In this document: piece by piece, positions 52,904 to 62,573 of the stretch
How positions within the stretch are numbered: position 1 is the first letter of the stretch
Layout: the number at the start of each line of letters is the position of its first letter
DNA from: Stappia indica
GTDB taxonomy: Bacteria > Pseudomonadota > Alphaproteobacteria > Rhizobiales > Stappiaceae
Direction of reading: 5' to 3'
Length of the DNA stretch: 64,000 nt
Assembly (NCBI RefSeq): GCF_020177335.1
Contig: NZ_JAIVMG010000004.1
Location: forward strand, 1 to 64,000
The notes under the pieces: model-generated
Databases searched by the model: none
What the model was told of the DNA's origin: nothing
The model's input: only the letters and a program-made list of their open reading frames with translations
Translations under genes and position numbers: made by a program

Positions 52904-55003
52904 TCAGGCGCTCTTGTTCAGATCGGCGAAGGTCTCGCCGCGCTCCGCCAGATCGACCAGCAGCCGGGCAGGCGCCCAGAAATACGGGTCTTCCTCAGCG
53001 AAGCTCCGCAGATCAGCCAGGATGGTGTCGAGACCGATTGTATCGGCATAATGCATCGGTCCGCCGCGCCAGCGCGGGAAGCCATAGCCGGACAGCACGG
53101 TCACATCCACATCCAGCGGCCTGAGGGCAATGCCCTCCTCCACGATCTTCGCCGCCTCGTTGATCATCGCCGCCATGTAGCGCCGCAGGATCTCCGCGCT
53201 GTCGAAGCTGCGCGGCACGATCCCCTTCTCGGTCCGCTCGGCGGCAATGATCGCCTCCACGTCCGGATCCGGGGTGCCACGCCGCGCGCCTTCCTCGTAA
53301 AGATAATAGCCCCGGCCGGTCTTCTGGCCGAACCAGCCCCGCTCGCACAGCCGGTCGGCGACCCCGACCACCCGCTCGCGCGGATCGCGGGTCGCGGCCC
53401 GGCGCTTGCGCCCGGCCCAGGCGATGTCGAGGCCGGCCAGATCGCTGACGGCGAACGGCCCCATCGGGAAGCCGAAGGCCACCAGCGCCGCGTCGATTTC
53501 ATAAGGGCTCGCCCCATCCTCGACCATGTAGTCGGCGGCCTTGCGGTAGGCGTTCAACAGCCGGTTGCCGATGAACCCGTCACAGACACCGGCGCGCACG
53601 GCGATCTTCTTCAGCTTCCTGGCCAGCGCGAAGCCGGTCACCACCACATCCGCCGAGGTCTTTTCCCCGACCACCACTTCCAGCAGCCGCATCACATGGG
53701 CCGGCGAGAAGAAATGGAAGCCGATCACATCGGCCGGACGGGAGGTGGAGGCGGCAATCTCGTCCACGTCGAGATAGGAAGTGTTGGTCGCCAGGATCGC
53801 CCCCGCCCGGCACACCGCATCGAGCCGGGCGAACACCTCCTTCTTGACCGCCATATCCTCAAACACCGCCTCGATCACCAGATCGGCGGTGGCCAGCGCC
53901 TCATAGTCGGTGACGGCGGCAAAAGCGTCGGCCAGGAGCGCGTCCCGGCGCGCCTCGCTCATCTTGCCCCGGCGTACGCCGTCGTTCAGCAGCTTTTCCA
54001 CGAGGCCGCGCGCCCGCTCGGCGCTGTCCGCATCCCGTTCAATGAGCGTGACGGTCAACCCGCCCGCGAGCGCGGCAACCGCAATGCCGCTCCCCATGGT
54101 GCCACCGCCGATGATGCCGATCCGGGCAAGCTCGCGCGGGCTCGCCGTGCCCGCTTCCGGGATCTTCGCCACCGCCCGCTCGGCGAAGAAGGCATGAATC
54201 AGCCCGGCCCGCTGATCGGAGCCCATCAGTTCGGTGAAGAGCGAGCGTTCCCGCACCAGCCCATCGGCAAGCGGCAGGTCATAGGCCGCCTCGATCGCGT
54301 CGATGGCAACCATCGGTGAAAGCTGTCCGCGCGCGCGGCGCGACACCGTCCCGCGCCAGGTGGTGAACAGCTCCGCGTCCTTGGCTCCCGGGTCGATCTC
54401 CCCGGTGCGCCGGGCGCGGCACTCCTCCACCAGCAGGCGGCGGGCGAACTCAAGACCGGCGGCCCGCACGTCGTCGCCTTCCGCGACATAATCGACAATG
54501 TTGAGCCGATCCGCCTCCTGCGCACCCACCTGGCGCCCGCTGGTGATCAGATCGAGGGCTGCTTCCGCGCCCGAAAGCCGGGGCAGGCGCTGGGTGCCGC
54601 CGGCACCGGGCAGAATGCCGAGGGTCACCTCCGGCAGGCCAACCCGGCCACTTTCCAGGATCACCCGGTAGTGACAGCCAAGCGCCACTTCCAGCCCGCC
54701 GCCGAGCGCGGTGCCGTGCAGGGCCGCAACCACCGGCTTCTCACTGGCCTCGATCCGGTTGATCACATCCGGCAGGAACGGCTCGGCCATCGGCTTGCCG
54801 AACTCGCGAATATCGGCCCCGGCAATGAAGGTGCCGCCTGCCCCGTAGATCACCGCGATCCGCGCCTCTCCATCCTCGGCGAACCGGGCGATGGCCCGGT
54901 CAAGCCCGGCCCGCACCGCCTGCGACAGGGCGTTCACCGGCGGATTGTCGACTGCGATCAGGGCGATGCCATCTTCGACGGAATAACGAACCGGTTCGGT
55001 CAC
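52904..55003 (-). CDS. fused enoyl-CoA hydratase / 3-hydroxyacyl-CoA dehydrogenase (FadB/FadJ-type)
   Basis: A 699-residue bifunctional beta-oxidation enzyme. The N-terminal crotonase domain has GGTFIAGADIREF, HGTALGGGLEVAL and the catalytic Glu region LPEVTLGILPGAGGTQRLPR. The dehydrogenase part (about 290-690) has the NAD motif GIIGGGTMGSGIA, IEAVFEDMAVKKEVF, NTSYLDVDEIA and GFHFFSPAHVMRLLEVV with catalytic His/Glu. AGGAGG stands seven bases upstream of GTG at 55003, so that GTG rather than the ATG at 55021 is the probable start. An MmgE/PrpD gene lies upstream on the same strand, which suggests use of branched or short acyl substrates. Confidence 0.95.
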   Translation of the reverse strand: MTEPVRYSVEDGIALIAVDNPPVNALSQAVRAGLDRAIARFAEDGEARIAVIYGAGGTFIAGADIREFGKPMAEPFLPDVINRIEASEKPVVAALHGTALGGGLEVALGCHYRVILESGRVGLPEVTLGILPGAGGTQRLPRLSGAEAALDLITSGRQVGAQEADRLNIVDYVAEGDDVRAAGLEFARRLLVEECRARRTGEIDPGAKDAELFTTWRGTVSRRARGQLSPMVAIDAIEAAYDLPLADGLVRERSLFTELMGSDQRAGLIHAFFAERAVAKIPEAGTASPRELARIGIIGGGTMGSGIAVAALAGGLTVTLIERDADSAERARGLVEKLLNDGVRRGKMSEARRDALLADAFAAVTDYEALATADLVIEAVFEDMAVKKEVFARLDAVCRAGAILATNTSYLDVDEIAASTSRPADVIGFHFFSPAHVMRLLEVVVGEKTSADVVVTGFALARKLKKIAVRAGVCDGFIGNRLLNAYRKAADYMVEDGASPYEIDAALVAFGFPMGPFAVSDLAGLDIAWAGRKRRAATRDPRERVVGVADRLCERGWFGQKTGRGYYLYEEGARRGTPDPDVEAIIAAERTEKGIVPRSFDSAEILRRYMAAMINEAAKIVEEGIALRPLDVDVTVLSGYGFPRWRGGPMHYADTIGLDTILADLRSFAEEDPYFWAPARLLVDLAERGETFADLNKSA

Positions 55004-55124
55004 GGGACTGCCTCCTGGCATGAATTTTCTGTTGGATCTCGTATGCTGCGGCGCATTCTAGGGGCCGCACGCGATGTTTCAATCTTAAAATAATTTCCTC
55101 AGGCCCAGCCCGCGCCCCGTCGGC

Positions 55125-56510
55125 TTACCCTTGCAAGAGCGCCACGAACCCGTCGAGCGGACCTTGCTCCAACCCGTCGACGGCGGCCAGCAACCGGCTC
55201 GCCGCTGCCGCCCCAAGCAGAGCCTCCGCCTTGACGGTCAGCTTTTCCCGCGAGACATCGAACGGCACCGGCCGGTCGAGATCCACATGCCGGGAGAGGC
55301 TCCGCCCGTCGTTCAGCTCCAGCACGACCCGGGTTTCCAGACTGCCGAACCCGTCTTTCGTCGTCACCTCGACCCGGTCACGCAGGCGCACCAGATCCGC
55401 CCGGGTGCAGATGGCATCGGTGTAGGTGGCGAGCGCTGCCGTCGAGCAGCCCGACAGCACCAGCGCGGCAATCAACCGGTAGCTGAATTTCGCTTCAAGG
55501 CCGGTGTGCGGTTCGGCGATGTTGCAGACCGCAAGCCAGCGCGGATGCACCTCGATGACCACCCGCGCGATTTGCTCCGGCCGGACCGGCTCCGCCGACA
55601 GGAGCTCAGAAAGGGCCTCGATCGCCGCATGGGTTCCGTGACAGCAGGCGTGGAACTTGTACTGCACCCGGGTGAAGCGGTAGTCCCGGCCGAGGCCGTC
55701 GACGACATCGACTGCCTGCATTTCCGCGCCCACGCCCCCGCCGGCTCCCGCATGGGTCGCGGCAAAGCCTTGCGCGCAGGCCAGCCCCTCCGGATTGGAG
55801 ACAAGCCCGAGCGCGGCCAGGGTTGCCGTCTCCACCCCGTTCGCAGCGGCGATCCCGGCATGATAGGGCTTGCCCATGGTGCCGAACTGGGACTTCAACC
55901 CGGAGGCCCGGGTGGACACCAGCCCAAGCGCATGGGCGGTCCGCTGCGCATCCAGGCCAAGCAGACGGGCCGAGGCCGCCGCCGCGCCGAAAGCCCCGGC
56001 GGTCGCGGTCTGGTGGAAGCCGGCCCGGTAGTGGGCATCCCCCAGCCAGGTCCCCACCCGACAAGCGGTCTCCAGGCCGATGATGAAGGCATCGAGCAGG
56101 CCCGCGCCATCCGCGCCGGTCTTTTCCGCCAGCGCCAGCGCCGCCGGCAGGATGGCGACGCTCGGATGGCCGATATAGTCGAAATGGGTGTCGTCATAGT
56201 CGAGGGCATGCGCCGTCGCGCCATTGGCGAGCGCCGCCGCCCGCGCCGGCAGGCGGCAACGGCTGCCGACCACCGTTGCCTGCGCCGCCCCGCCCTCTTC
56301 CTCCACCATCGTCCGGACGATGGTCGCGACCGGTTCATCCGTGCCGGCAAGCGCCACCGCCGCCCAGTCGAGCAGCGACAGCCGGGCACTGACCCTTGCC
56401 TCAGTGGGGATTGCCCTGCGCGGCGTCTCGGCAATGAAAGCGGCAAGGCGGGCACTGATGCCCGTGCCCGCGCCTTCCAGCGGCTCAAGCCTGGGAGACG
56501 ACCGGGTCAT
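55125..56510 (-). CDS. MmgE/PrpD family protein
   Basis: A 461-residue member of the MmgE/PrpD family, typified by 2-methylcitrate dehydratase and immune-responsive-gene-1 decarboxylase. Markers are [74 protein letters not shown] and [16 protein letters not shown]. Substrate specificity in this family is not readable from motifs, and no prpB/prpC genes lie nearby, so a methylcitrate role is not assumed. It may be transcribed with the beta-oxidation enzyme 121 bases downstream. Confidence 0.9.
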   Translation of the reverse strand: MTRSSPRLEPLEGAGTGISARLAAFIAETPRRAIPTEARVSARLSLLDWAAVALAGTDEPVATIVRTMVEEEGGAAQATVVGSRCRLPARAAALANGATAHALDYDDTHFDYIGHPSVAILPAALALAEKTGADGAGLLDAFIIGLETACRVGTWLGDAHYRAGFHQTATAGAFGAAAASARLLGLDAQRTAHALGLVSTRASGLKSQFGTMGKPYHAGIAAANGVETATLAALGLVSNPEGLACAQGFAATHAGAGGGVGAEMQAVDVVDGLGRDYRFTRVQYKFHACCHGTHAAIEALSELLSAEPVRPEQIARVVIEVHPRWLAVCNIAEPHTGLEAKFSYRLIAALVLSGCSTAALATYTDAICTRADLVRLRDRVEVTTKDGFGSLETRVVLELNDGRSLSRHVDLDRPVPFDVSREKLTVKAEALLGAAAASRLLAAVDGLEQGPLDGFVALLQG

Positions 56511-56767
56511 GCGCGCATCTCGGGATCGCGTGGCGAATCAGCTATGCTAAGTGGCGCCTTCAGGCTCGACCGCGCGATATCCTGCGGCAAGGGCCGCATC
56601 CGATCCGGTTCCCATGTGGATTTCACGCCGCCTCTCCTCCATTCGTTTACCCTGGTTCGGGTATCGTTCTGGACAGGATGATTGCCCGCGATCACACCTG
56701 CAGGCAAGTCACCGCACCACCGAACCGAGCCGCGCTACGGCAGCGCATTTCACACGACGAGGATCCC

Positions 56768-57157
56768 ATGCTGAAACGTTTGATACCCGCCGTCTTTCTC
56801 TCGCTCCTGGCGGGCGGGGCGATGGCGGCAGAGCTGAAAGTCACCGATGTTACAGTCGGCACCGGCGCGGAAGCCAGGGCCGGCGGCACCGTGGTGGTGC
56901 ATTACACCGGCTGGCTGATGGACGGCACCAAGTTCGATTCCAGCCGGGATCGCAACCGCCCCTTCAAGTTCCCGCTCGGCGCCGGCCGGGTGATCCGCGG
57001 CTGGGATGAAGGCGTTGCCGGCATGCGCGTCGGCGGCCGCCGCGAGCTGATCATTCCGCCGGAAATGGCCTATGGCGCACGCGGCGCCGGCAATGTGATC
57101 CCGCCCAACGCCACCTTGAAATTCGACGTGGAGCTGCTCGGCGTCGAGGGGCAGTAA
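56768..57157 (+). CDS. exported FKBP-type peptidyl-prolyl isomerase
   Basis: A 129-residue periplasmic FKBP. The signal peptide is residues 1-20 (GGAMAAE). The domain is complete: [62 protein letters not shown] and [13 protein letters not shown]. The aromatic pocket residues (Tyr, Asp, Phe, Ile, Trp, Tyr) are present. GAGGA precedes the ATG at 56768. It would assist folding of exported proteins. It stands alone between convergent neighbours. Confidence 0.95.
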   Translation: MLKRLIPAVFLSLLAGGAMAAELKVTDVTVGTGAEARAGGTVVVHYTGWLMDGTKFDSSRDRNRPFKFPLGAGRVIRGWDEGVAGMRVGGRRELIIPPEMAYGARGAGNVIPPNATLKFDVELLGVEGQ

Positions 57158-57180
57158 GCCCCTTCCATCCATCTTGCCCA

Positions 57181-57223
57181 CGCAGATCGGAAGGCCGTTC
57201 GGGAAACGGTTGTCCGGTCTGCG
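57181..57223. terminator. hairpin between convergent genes
   Basis: CGCAGATCGG (57181-57190) pairs with CCGGTCTGCG (57214-57223) allowing one G-U pair, with a nested CCGTT/AACGG stem inside. It lies between the FKBP stop and the CDP-alcohol transferase stop, so it may end both transcripts, although U-tracts are poor. Confidence 0.45.
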
Positions 57224-57236
57224 ATTCTGACGCCTC

Positions 57237-57863
57237 CTACCGGTCGTCGCCTTCCGCCGCCCGCAACATCATCACCGCCCGGCGTGTCCGCTGCAGCGCG
57301 GTGATATGCGCCAGCGCCGAATAGAGGGCGAGCCCGACGATCACCACATCGGACGAGGCGACCAATGACACTGGCACCACCCCGGCGACGATCAGCATCA
57401 CGCACAGGAAAATCGTCCGCTCCAGCCGCTCGAACAGATCCGGCCAGGCCTCGTTGCTGATCGGCATTTCAATGGCCGTGCGGGCCTTGGCATAGCTGGT
57501 GAACACCCCGCCCGAAAGGGCCAGCAGCGCCAGCGCCCAGGCATCGTTGACATAGGCAATCGCCGCCAGCACCGCCAGTTCCTGATAGCGGTCGACCATC
57601 GCATCGAAATACCCGCCAGAGCGGGTGCACATGTCTCGCCGCCGCGCCACCGCTCCGTCCAGCGCATCAAAGGCAAAGGAAAACGCCAGCGTAACACCGA
57701 AGATCAGCGCATTGCCGTGGAAGGCATAGGCCAGTGAGGTTGCCGCCACCAGCAAGAGACCGGTCGCCGTCACCTGGTTGGGCGTCATGCCGATGCGCAC
57801 CAGCGGCGTGGACAGGCTCTCCCACAACGGGTCGATATGGCGTTTGAACAGGCCGTCGATCAT
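57237..57863 (-). CDS. CDP-alcohol phosphatidyltransferase family protein (1)
   Basis: A 208-residue membrane enzyme. The family motif D-G-x2-A-R-x8-G-x3-D-x3-D is present in DALDGAVARRRDMCTRSGGYFDAMVDRYQE, preceded by TPNQVTATGLLL and followed by four to five TM segments. The enzyme would transfer a phosphoalcohol (or phosphatidyl group) from a CDP-activated donor to an alcohol acceptor. It lies 53 bases downstream of the FGGY kinase gene. A second family member is at 61772. The specific alcohol is not determined. Confidence 0.9.
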   Translation of the reverse strand: MIDGLFKRHIDPLWESLSTPLVRIGMTPNQVTATGLLLVAATSLAYAFHGNALIFGVTLAFSFAFDALDGAVARRRDMCTRSGGYFDAMVDRYQELAVLAAIAYVNDAWALALLALSGGVFTSYAKARTAIEMPISNEAWPDLFERLERTIFLCVMLIVAGVVPVSLVASSDVVIVGLALYSALAHITALQRTRRAVMMLRAAEGDDR

Positions 57864-57916
57864 CGATACTGGTTCCGTTTCCTGGCCGACCGCACGCAGC
57901 GCAAATGGCGTGAGGC

Positions 57917-59548
57917 TCAGCGATAAAGCTTGAGAAGGCGGGAGCGCTGCCGGTCGAGCGCCCGGTAGCGGCTGTCGAGCCGAGCCATGCCCGCCGGCTG
58001 CGGATCGTAGCTGCGGGCGGGCAATGCGGAGAGAACCGGGGCAGCTGCCTCGACGCTCTTAAACCATCCGAGCCCGGCGCCGGCGATCACCGCCGCGCCG
58101 AGCACGCCGGCGTTACGCGGTTCCCGCACCTCGATCCGCCGCTTCAGTGCATCGGCCAGCGACTGGACGAAATGCGGATTGACCGCCGCCCCGCCGACCA
58201 GCGGCATCGGCAGGTCGTTGCGCACGCCCTTTTGCCGCGCGACCTTGGACATGGCCCAGCGCATGTTGAGCGCCACCCCTTCCAGCACCGCACGCAACAG
58301 CGCATTGCGGTCATGCTGGACACTGAGCCCGTAGAACACACCGCGCAGCCGGTCGTCATCGACCGGCACCCGCTCGCCGGCAAGCCACGGCACGAACACC
58401 GGATCGCTTTCGGACGGCTCGCCGATATCCTCGTAAAGTGCACCCAGCGCCGCATCGCTGTCGCCGGCGGTCTCGCCGGTCAGCCGCGCCGCCCAGGCAA
58501 AGGCGGTGCCCGCGCTTTCCTGGGTGGCGATCAGCAGCGGCCGGAACCCGACGCTGCTGGCAATCGTTCCGTAGGAATGAAAGATATCGATCCGCCGGGA
58601 AGGGAAAAAGCCGGAGAGCCAGGCGCTGGTTCCAGCATAGGCATGAAGCTCGCCATCCGCCATCGCCCCGGACCCGATGGCCGCCGCGTTGACATCGCCC
58701 GCCCCGGCGATGACCGGCAGGCCGGGCGCAAGCCCGAGTTCCACCGCAGCCGATGCGGTCAGACCGCCAACGATGCTGGTGCCATCGACGATCTCCGGCA
58801 GCTTGTCGAGCGGCAGCCCGAGCCGCCCGGCAAGATTGGGCGACCAGCCCTCCCGGCCGGGGCGGGTGTCCATCATCCAGGTGAGATTGGCACTGTCCGC
58901 CGTCGTCGTGAACCTGCCGGTGGCGCGTGCCAGCAGCCAGTCCTTGACGTCGAGCAGCTTGTGCGAGGCCGCCCAGATCTCAGGCTCGTTCTGCTTGACC
59001 CAGAGCATCTTGGCCGGCGGGTCCATTCCATTGTGCGACGGCGCGCCATTGGCGACCCGGGTCCAGGCAAGAAGCTTGTCGAGCCGATAACCGGCGATGG
59101 AGGGGAAGCCGCCGTTCATGCGCCGCGACAGGGTGCCGGCGCGCTTGTCCAGCCAGATGATCGCCGGGCGCAAAGGGGCAGCGTCGCGGTTCGTACAGAC
59201 GAGGCCGCACATCTGGGCGCTGAACACCAGTGCGGCGCAACGCTCGCCAAGGTTCCCGATCCTGGCGGCGAGACCGGCAATGCCGCTGCCGAGCGCGTCC
59301 CACCAGTCCTGAGGGTGCTGCTCCGCCTGTCCAGCTGCGGGAAAGGACAGCGGGTAGGAGACCACCTCGCTGGCGATGATCGCAAGCTTTCTGTCCACCG
59401 CCGCGAGCTTGACGCCCGAGGTTCCGAAATCGGCGGCGATCACCAGATCGCGCCCCTGCGCCTTAGCCTGTTCGCTCAAGCCCTGTTCCCAACCCGATCG
59501 TTTGATTGCTCTTTCGCCGGCCACGGGTTTATAGAGACTTGCAGCCAA
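57917..59548 (-). CDS. FGGY-family carbohydrate/polyol kinase
   Basis: A 543-residue kinase of the FGGY family. The N-terminal phosphate loop is VIAADFGTSGVKLAAVD, and the family blocks IIWLDKRAGTLSRRM and ASHKLLDVKDWLLARATG are present. VIAGAGDVNAAAIGSGAMADGELHAYAGTSAW and the C-terminal LVGGAAVNPHFVQSLADAL complete the ATP site. The substrate could be a pentulose, glycerol-like polyol or ribitol/erythritol type; the sequence does not decide. Its position in the locus with nucleotidyl- and CDP-alcohol transferases invites a role in making an activated polyol-phosphate. An alternative start is TTG near residue 25. Confidence 0.88.
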   Translation of the reverse strand: MAASLYKPVAGERAIKRSGWEQGLSEQAKAQGRDLVIAADFGTSGVKLAAVDRKLAIIASEVVSYPLSFPAAGQAEQHPQDWWDALGSGIAGLAARIGNLGERCAALVFSAQMCGLVCTNRDAAPLRPAIIWLDKRAGTLSRRMNGGFPSIAGYRLDKLLAWTRVANGAPSHNGMDPPAKMLWVKQNEPEIWAASHKLLDVKDWLLARATGRFTTTADSANLTWMMDTRPGREGWSPNLAGRLGLPLDKLPEIVDGTSIVGGLTASAAVELGLAPGLPVIAGAGDVNAAAIGSGAMADGELHAYAGTSAWLSGFFPSRRIDIFHSYGTIASSVGFRPLLIATQESAGTAFAWAARLTGETAGDSDAALGALYEDIGEPSESDPVFVPWLAGERVPVDDDRLRGVFYGLSVQHDRNALLRAVLEGVALNMRWAMSKVARQKGVRNDLPMPLVGGAAVNPHFVQSLADALKRRIEVREPRNAGVLGAAVIAGAGLGWFKSVEAAAPVLSALPARSYDPQPAGMARLDSRYRALDRQRSRLLKLYR

Positions 59549-59635
59549 AGAGAACAGTCCGCCGCATCATTCATCACACTCCCGCCCGGCTGCGGCGAAG
59601 AGCCGGCCCGGGTCGATCTGTCGGAAAGGCGCTCG

Positions 59636-60616
59636 ATGCCGGAAGCCAGCACCGCCCAGCCCCATTCAGCCGAGACCGGAATGGATGTGGTCTACACTTG
59701 GGTCGACGACACTTTCTCCGGCTATGCCGAGACCCTGCGCGGCCATGCCAGCGACACAAGGGACCTCAATCCCAACCGCACCCGCGACAATCTCGACCTT
59801 CTGAAATATTCGCTGCGCTCACTGGAGAAGAACGCGCCCTTCGTGCGCCGGGTCCATCTTCTGACCTGCCGCCCGCAGGTGCCGGACTGGCTGAACGCCG
59901 GGCATCCCGATCTCCGTCTGGTGCATCATGACGAGGTCATGGATCCAGAGATCCTGCCGACCTTCAACTCCTTCGCCATCGTCAGCCACCTGGCGAAATT
60001 GCCGGAGCTGTCCGAACGTTTCCTCTATTTCGAGGACGACATGCTCGCCTTCGCGCCGTTCCGGCCGGATGACTTTCTGAATGGGGAGGGCCTGCCCCGG
60101 ATCTTCGCCAAGGGCCATGACGCGCCGGTGCATGAGAAGCTCAACCCGGAGACTGAAAGCCCCTGGAACCTGGCGCTTGCCACCGCCAATGCCGCGCTAG
60201 ACCGGACCTTCTCGGAAAAGCGTCGGAAGTTTCTCGCCCATGGCCCTCGGCTGATCGACCGGACCCTGTTCGAACAGATGTGCGCCACCTTCCCGGCGGA
60301 GATCGAGGCAACCCGCCGCTCGCGCTTCCGCGCCAATGGCAACGTGCCGCCGGAGTATCTCTACCCGCAGTTCCTCATTGAGACCGGACGGGCGGAACTG
60401 GCGACGGCCGCGCAGACCCGCCGCATGACCGGCTATGCGTCGCTGGAAAACATCCTGCCCTGGACCTGGTTCCAACTGGCCCGGCTGGAACGGCGCCGCC
60501 CGGCCACGGTCACCCTCAACGACAGCTTCAACGACCGACCCAATCCGCGGGTGGTCGCCTATGTGCGCCGGACGCTGGAGCGCTGGTTTCCAACGCCCTC
60601 ACGCTTCGAGAAATAA
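59636..60616 (+). CDS. Stealth-family sugar-phosphate transferase
   Basis: A 326-residue protein with conserved regions of the Stealth family. CR1 is DVVYTWVDDTFSGYAETLRG. CR2 is RDNLDLLKYSLRSLEKNAPFVRRVHLLTC and continues LPTFNSFAIVSHLAKLPELSERFLYFEDDMLAFAPF. The C-terminal part has FLYPQFLIE-like and WTWFQLARLE helices. Family members are polysaccharide phosphotransferases that link sugar phosphates from nucleotide sugars to a growing capsule chain. GGAAAGG precedes the ATG at 59636; a longer frame reaching 58172 overlaps the kinase gene and is spurious. Divergent neighbours suggest a surface polymer locus. Confidence 0.85.
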   Translation: MPEASTAQPHSAETGMDVVYTWVDDTFSGYAETLRGHASDTRDLNPNRTRDNLDLLKYSLRSLEKNAPFVRRVHLLTCRPQVPDWLNAGHPDLRLVHHDEVMDPEILPTFNSFAIVSHLAKLPELSERFLYFEDDMLAFAPFRPDDFLNGEGLPRIFAKGHDAPVHEKLNPETESPWNLALATANAALDRTFSEKRRKFLAHGPRLIDRTLFEQMCATFPAEIEATRRSRFRANGNVPPEYLYPQFLIETGRAELATAAQTRRMTGYASLENILPWTWFQLARLERRRPATVTLNDSFNDRPNPRVVAYVRRTLERWFPTPSRFEK

Positions 60617-60644
60617 GCATTCCCCTCGCTCGCCCGCCGGCGGG

Positions 60645-61775
60645 TTATCGGCCGAGCGCGGCCTGGAACACCTCGACGAACGCAGGGCCTGCCCGCGCCA
60701 CGTCGAAGCTGGCCGCATGGCCTTCAGCCCAGGCACGCAAACGCGCCCGCTCCTCGGGCTTTCGTGCCAGATCGATCGCCAGCGCCGCCAGCGCCGGCGC
60801 ATCCCCCGGCGGCACCAGCAACCGTGCGCCCGGGCCGGTCATCACCGTGGCATAGCCCTCGTTGGCCGCCGCCAGCGGCAGGGTGCCGGCGGCCATCGCC
60901 TCGATCAGCACCAGCCCGAAGCTCTCGCCATAAGGCGAAGGCGCTGCCAAAAAGTCGGCGTGGGCCACCAGATCCCGCGCCGAGGTCGCATCCGGTACGG
61001 ACACGAGCCGAATGCGGTCGCCGCCGGGTCCCGCCATCGCCCTGTGCACCAGCGGCTCCAGCTTGCCGCCACCGGCGACCGTCAGCCGCGCGCCCTTGAC
61101 CGCCTCGGCGATTGTCGGCCAGGCGGTGAGCAGCACATCGAGCCCCTTGCGTTCCTCGAACCGGCCGAGAAAGACGATCTCCAGCCCCTCGCGCTCATCG
61201 GGAGCGGTGCCCACGGCATCCCCCGCCTGACGCCAGGAGGAAAGATCGATGGTCGGCGGCAGCACATGCGCCGGCGTTCCCGTCGCCTCCGGCCGCAAAT
61301 GCGCCAGCGGCGAAACCGAGGGCACGATGGCCGCCCGTGAGCGTTTCAGGAAGTAGCGCGCCGCCCCGGCCAGTGCCCGGCCACCGGCCCCGGTGGTCTT
61401 GTCCGCCGGCAAGGTGGCGTGAAAGGTCGTCACCGTCGGCAACCGCAGTCCGCGCCACACCTGCCAGGCCATCAGCGGTGTCCAGGGCGTGTGCAGATGC
61501 ACCAGTTCCGCCCCCCAGTCGCGCAACTCCGCGACCAGCCTGCGGCGGGCGCCCCTACGGGCATAGGTCAGCTCAAAGCCAGTGCCGAACAGGGAAAATC
61601 CGCGCCCGCCGCCAATGTGGTCGACGTGGCCAAGGCCTGTTCCTGCGACCGGCAGCGGTGCGACGATCCGCACCTGATGCCCGGCCCGTTCCAGCCAGGC
61701 AGCAAGGTCGAGCACGTGGTTTTGCACCCCGCCCGGCCGGGTCAGGTCATAGGGACAGATCTCGACGATCTTCAT
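60645..61775 (-). CDS. glycosyltransferase family 4
   Basis: A 376-residue GT-B glycosyltransferase. The N-terminal domain has VEICPYDLTRPGGVQNHVLDLAAWL (the GGVQNHV donor-side loop) and LVHLHTPWTPLMAWQVW. The C-terminal domain has IVFLGRFEERKGLDVLLTAWP and the EX7E-like ESFGLVLIEAMAAGTLPLAA. It resembles phosphatidyl-myo-inositol mannosyltransferase-type enzymes in layout. The start overlaps the second CDP-alcohol transferase stop by four bases, so the two are coupled. It would add a sugar to a lipid or polyol acceptor. Confidence 0.92.
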   Translation of the reverse strand: MKIVEICPYDLTRPGGVQNHVLDLAAWLERAGHQVRIVAPLPVAGTGLGHVDHIGGGRGFSLFGTGFELTYARRGARRRLVAELRDWGAELVHLHTPWTPLMAWQVWRGLRLPTVTTFHATLPADKTTGAGGRALAGAARYFLKRSRAAIVPSVSPLAHLRPEATGTPAHVLPPTIDLSSWRQAGDAVGTAPDEREGLEIVFLGRFEERKGLDVLLTAWPTIAEAVKGARLTVAGGGKLEPLVHRAMAGPGGDRIRLVSVPDATSARDLVAHADFLAAPSPYGESFGLVLIEAMAAGTLPLAAANEGYATVMTGPGARLLVPPGDAPALAALAIDLARKPEERARLRAWAEGHAASFDVARAGPAFVEVFQAALGR

Positions 61776-62506
61776 GAAGTCGCCCGGCCGAAGGATTGCA
61801 GCCCGGCATCGACCACATCCGTCACCGCATAGGCGATGAGGAACACCACCAGCCAGCCGATGCCGCCAAACGCCCAGCCGGCCAGGAGCAGAAGCGGAAT
61901 GGCGCCGCTGAGACCGGCGACGAAGGCAACCAGCACCTCGCCCGCCGAAACACCGGATGAGATCGCCGCCGCCACATCGGTGCTGGCCTCCGGTTTTGCC
62001 GGGCCGGCATCGCGGACAACCCGTGCATAGAGCCGCAGCCAGCCGGCGGCGCAGCCAAGCGCGGTCCAGAAAAACCCGGTTCCGGCGACCCGGTCGGCAA
62101 GCACACCGATGCTGGCATAGAGCAGGCCCCAGTGGGCCATGTCGACGAGGAAGTCGAGCATCCCGCCCAGCCGCGACGCCCGACCGGTGATCCGGGCAAG
62201 CGCGCCATCGACACAGTCGAGGGTCAACACCGCGCAGCTCAACGCGGCTACGGCAGGCCCCGCGACAGAGAGCGGCAACAGCCCGGCGCTTGCCGGCAGC
62301 ATCAGCACCAAAAGGCCAGAAAAAGCGGTGATCGCGCTCGGGCTCACCCTCGTGCGTGCAAACAGCCAGACCAGCGGAAAACTCCAGATCCGGTAGAAAA
62401 TCACCACCGCCCAGTCGCCGCGCAGCTCGTCCTGCACCTTGCCGTTCCGATAATCGGCGGCGAGTGCCGCCAGCGTTGGCTTTCGCCGCATGTGCCCGAT
62501 ACCCAC
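61772..62506 (-). CDS. CDP-alcohol phosphatidyltransferase family protein (2)
   Basis: A 244-residue membrane enzyme with the motif D-G-A-x-A-R...G...D...D in LDCVDGALARITGRASRLGGMLDFLVDMAHW, and about six TM segments. An N-terminal 35-residue cytoplasmic stretch (MRRKPTLAALAADYRNGKVQDELRGDWAVV) precedes the first helix; in this group such leaders sit before YRIWSFPLVWLFART. AAGGGA lies upstream of the GTG at 62506. Overlap with the GT4 start and divergence from the nucleotidyltransferase 67 bases away indicate one functional set. Confidence 0.9.
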   Translation of the reverse strand: MGIGHMRRKPTLAALAADYRNGKVQDELRGDWAVVIFYRIWSFPLVWLFARTRVSPSAITAFSGLLVLMLPASAGLLPLSVAGPAVAALSCAVLTLDCVDGALARITGRASRLGGMLDFLVDMAHWGLLYASIGVLADRVAGTGFFWTALGCAAGWLRLYARVVRDAGPAKPEASTDVAAAISSGVSAGEVLVAFVAGLSGAIPLLLLAGWAFGGIGWLVVFLIAYAVTDVVDAGLQSFGRATS

Positions 62507-62573
62507 ACTGTCCCTTGCCGAGGCCTCACGCCTCCCCTAATACTGACCCGCCTTATCACAAACCGATGGTCAT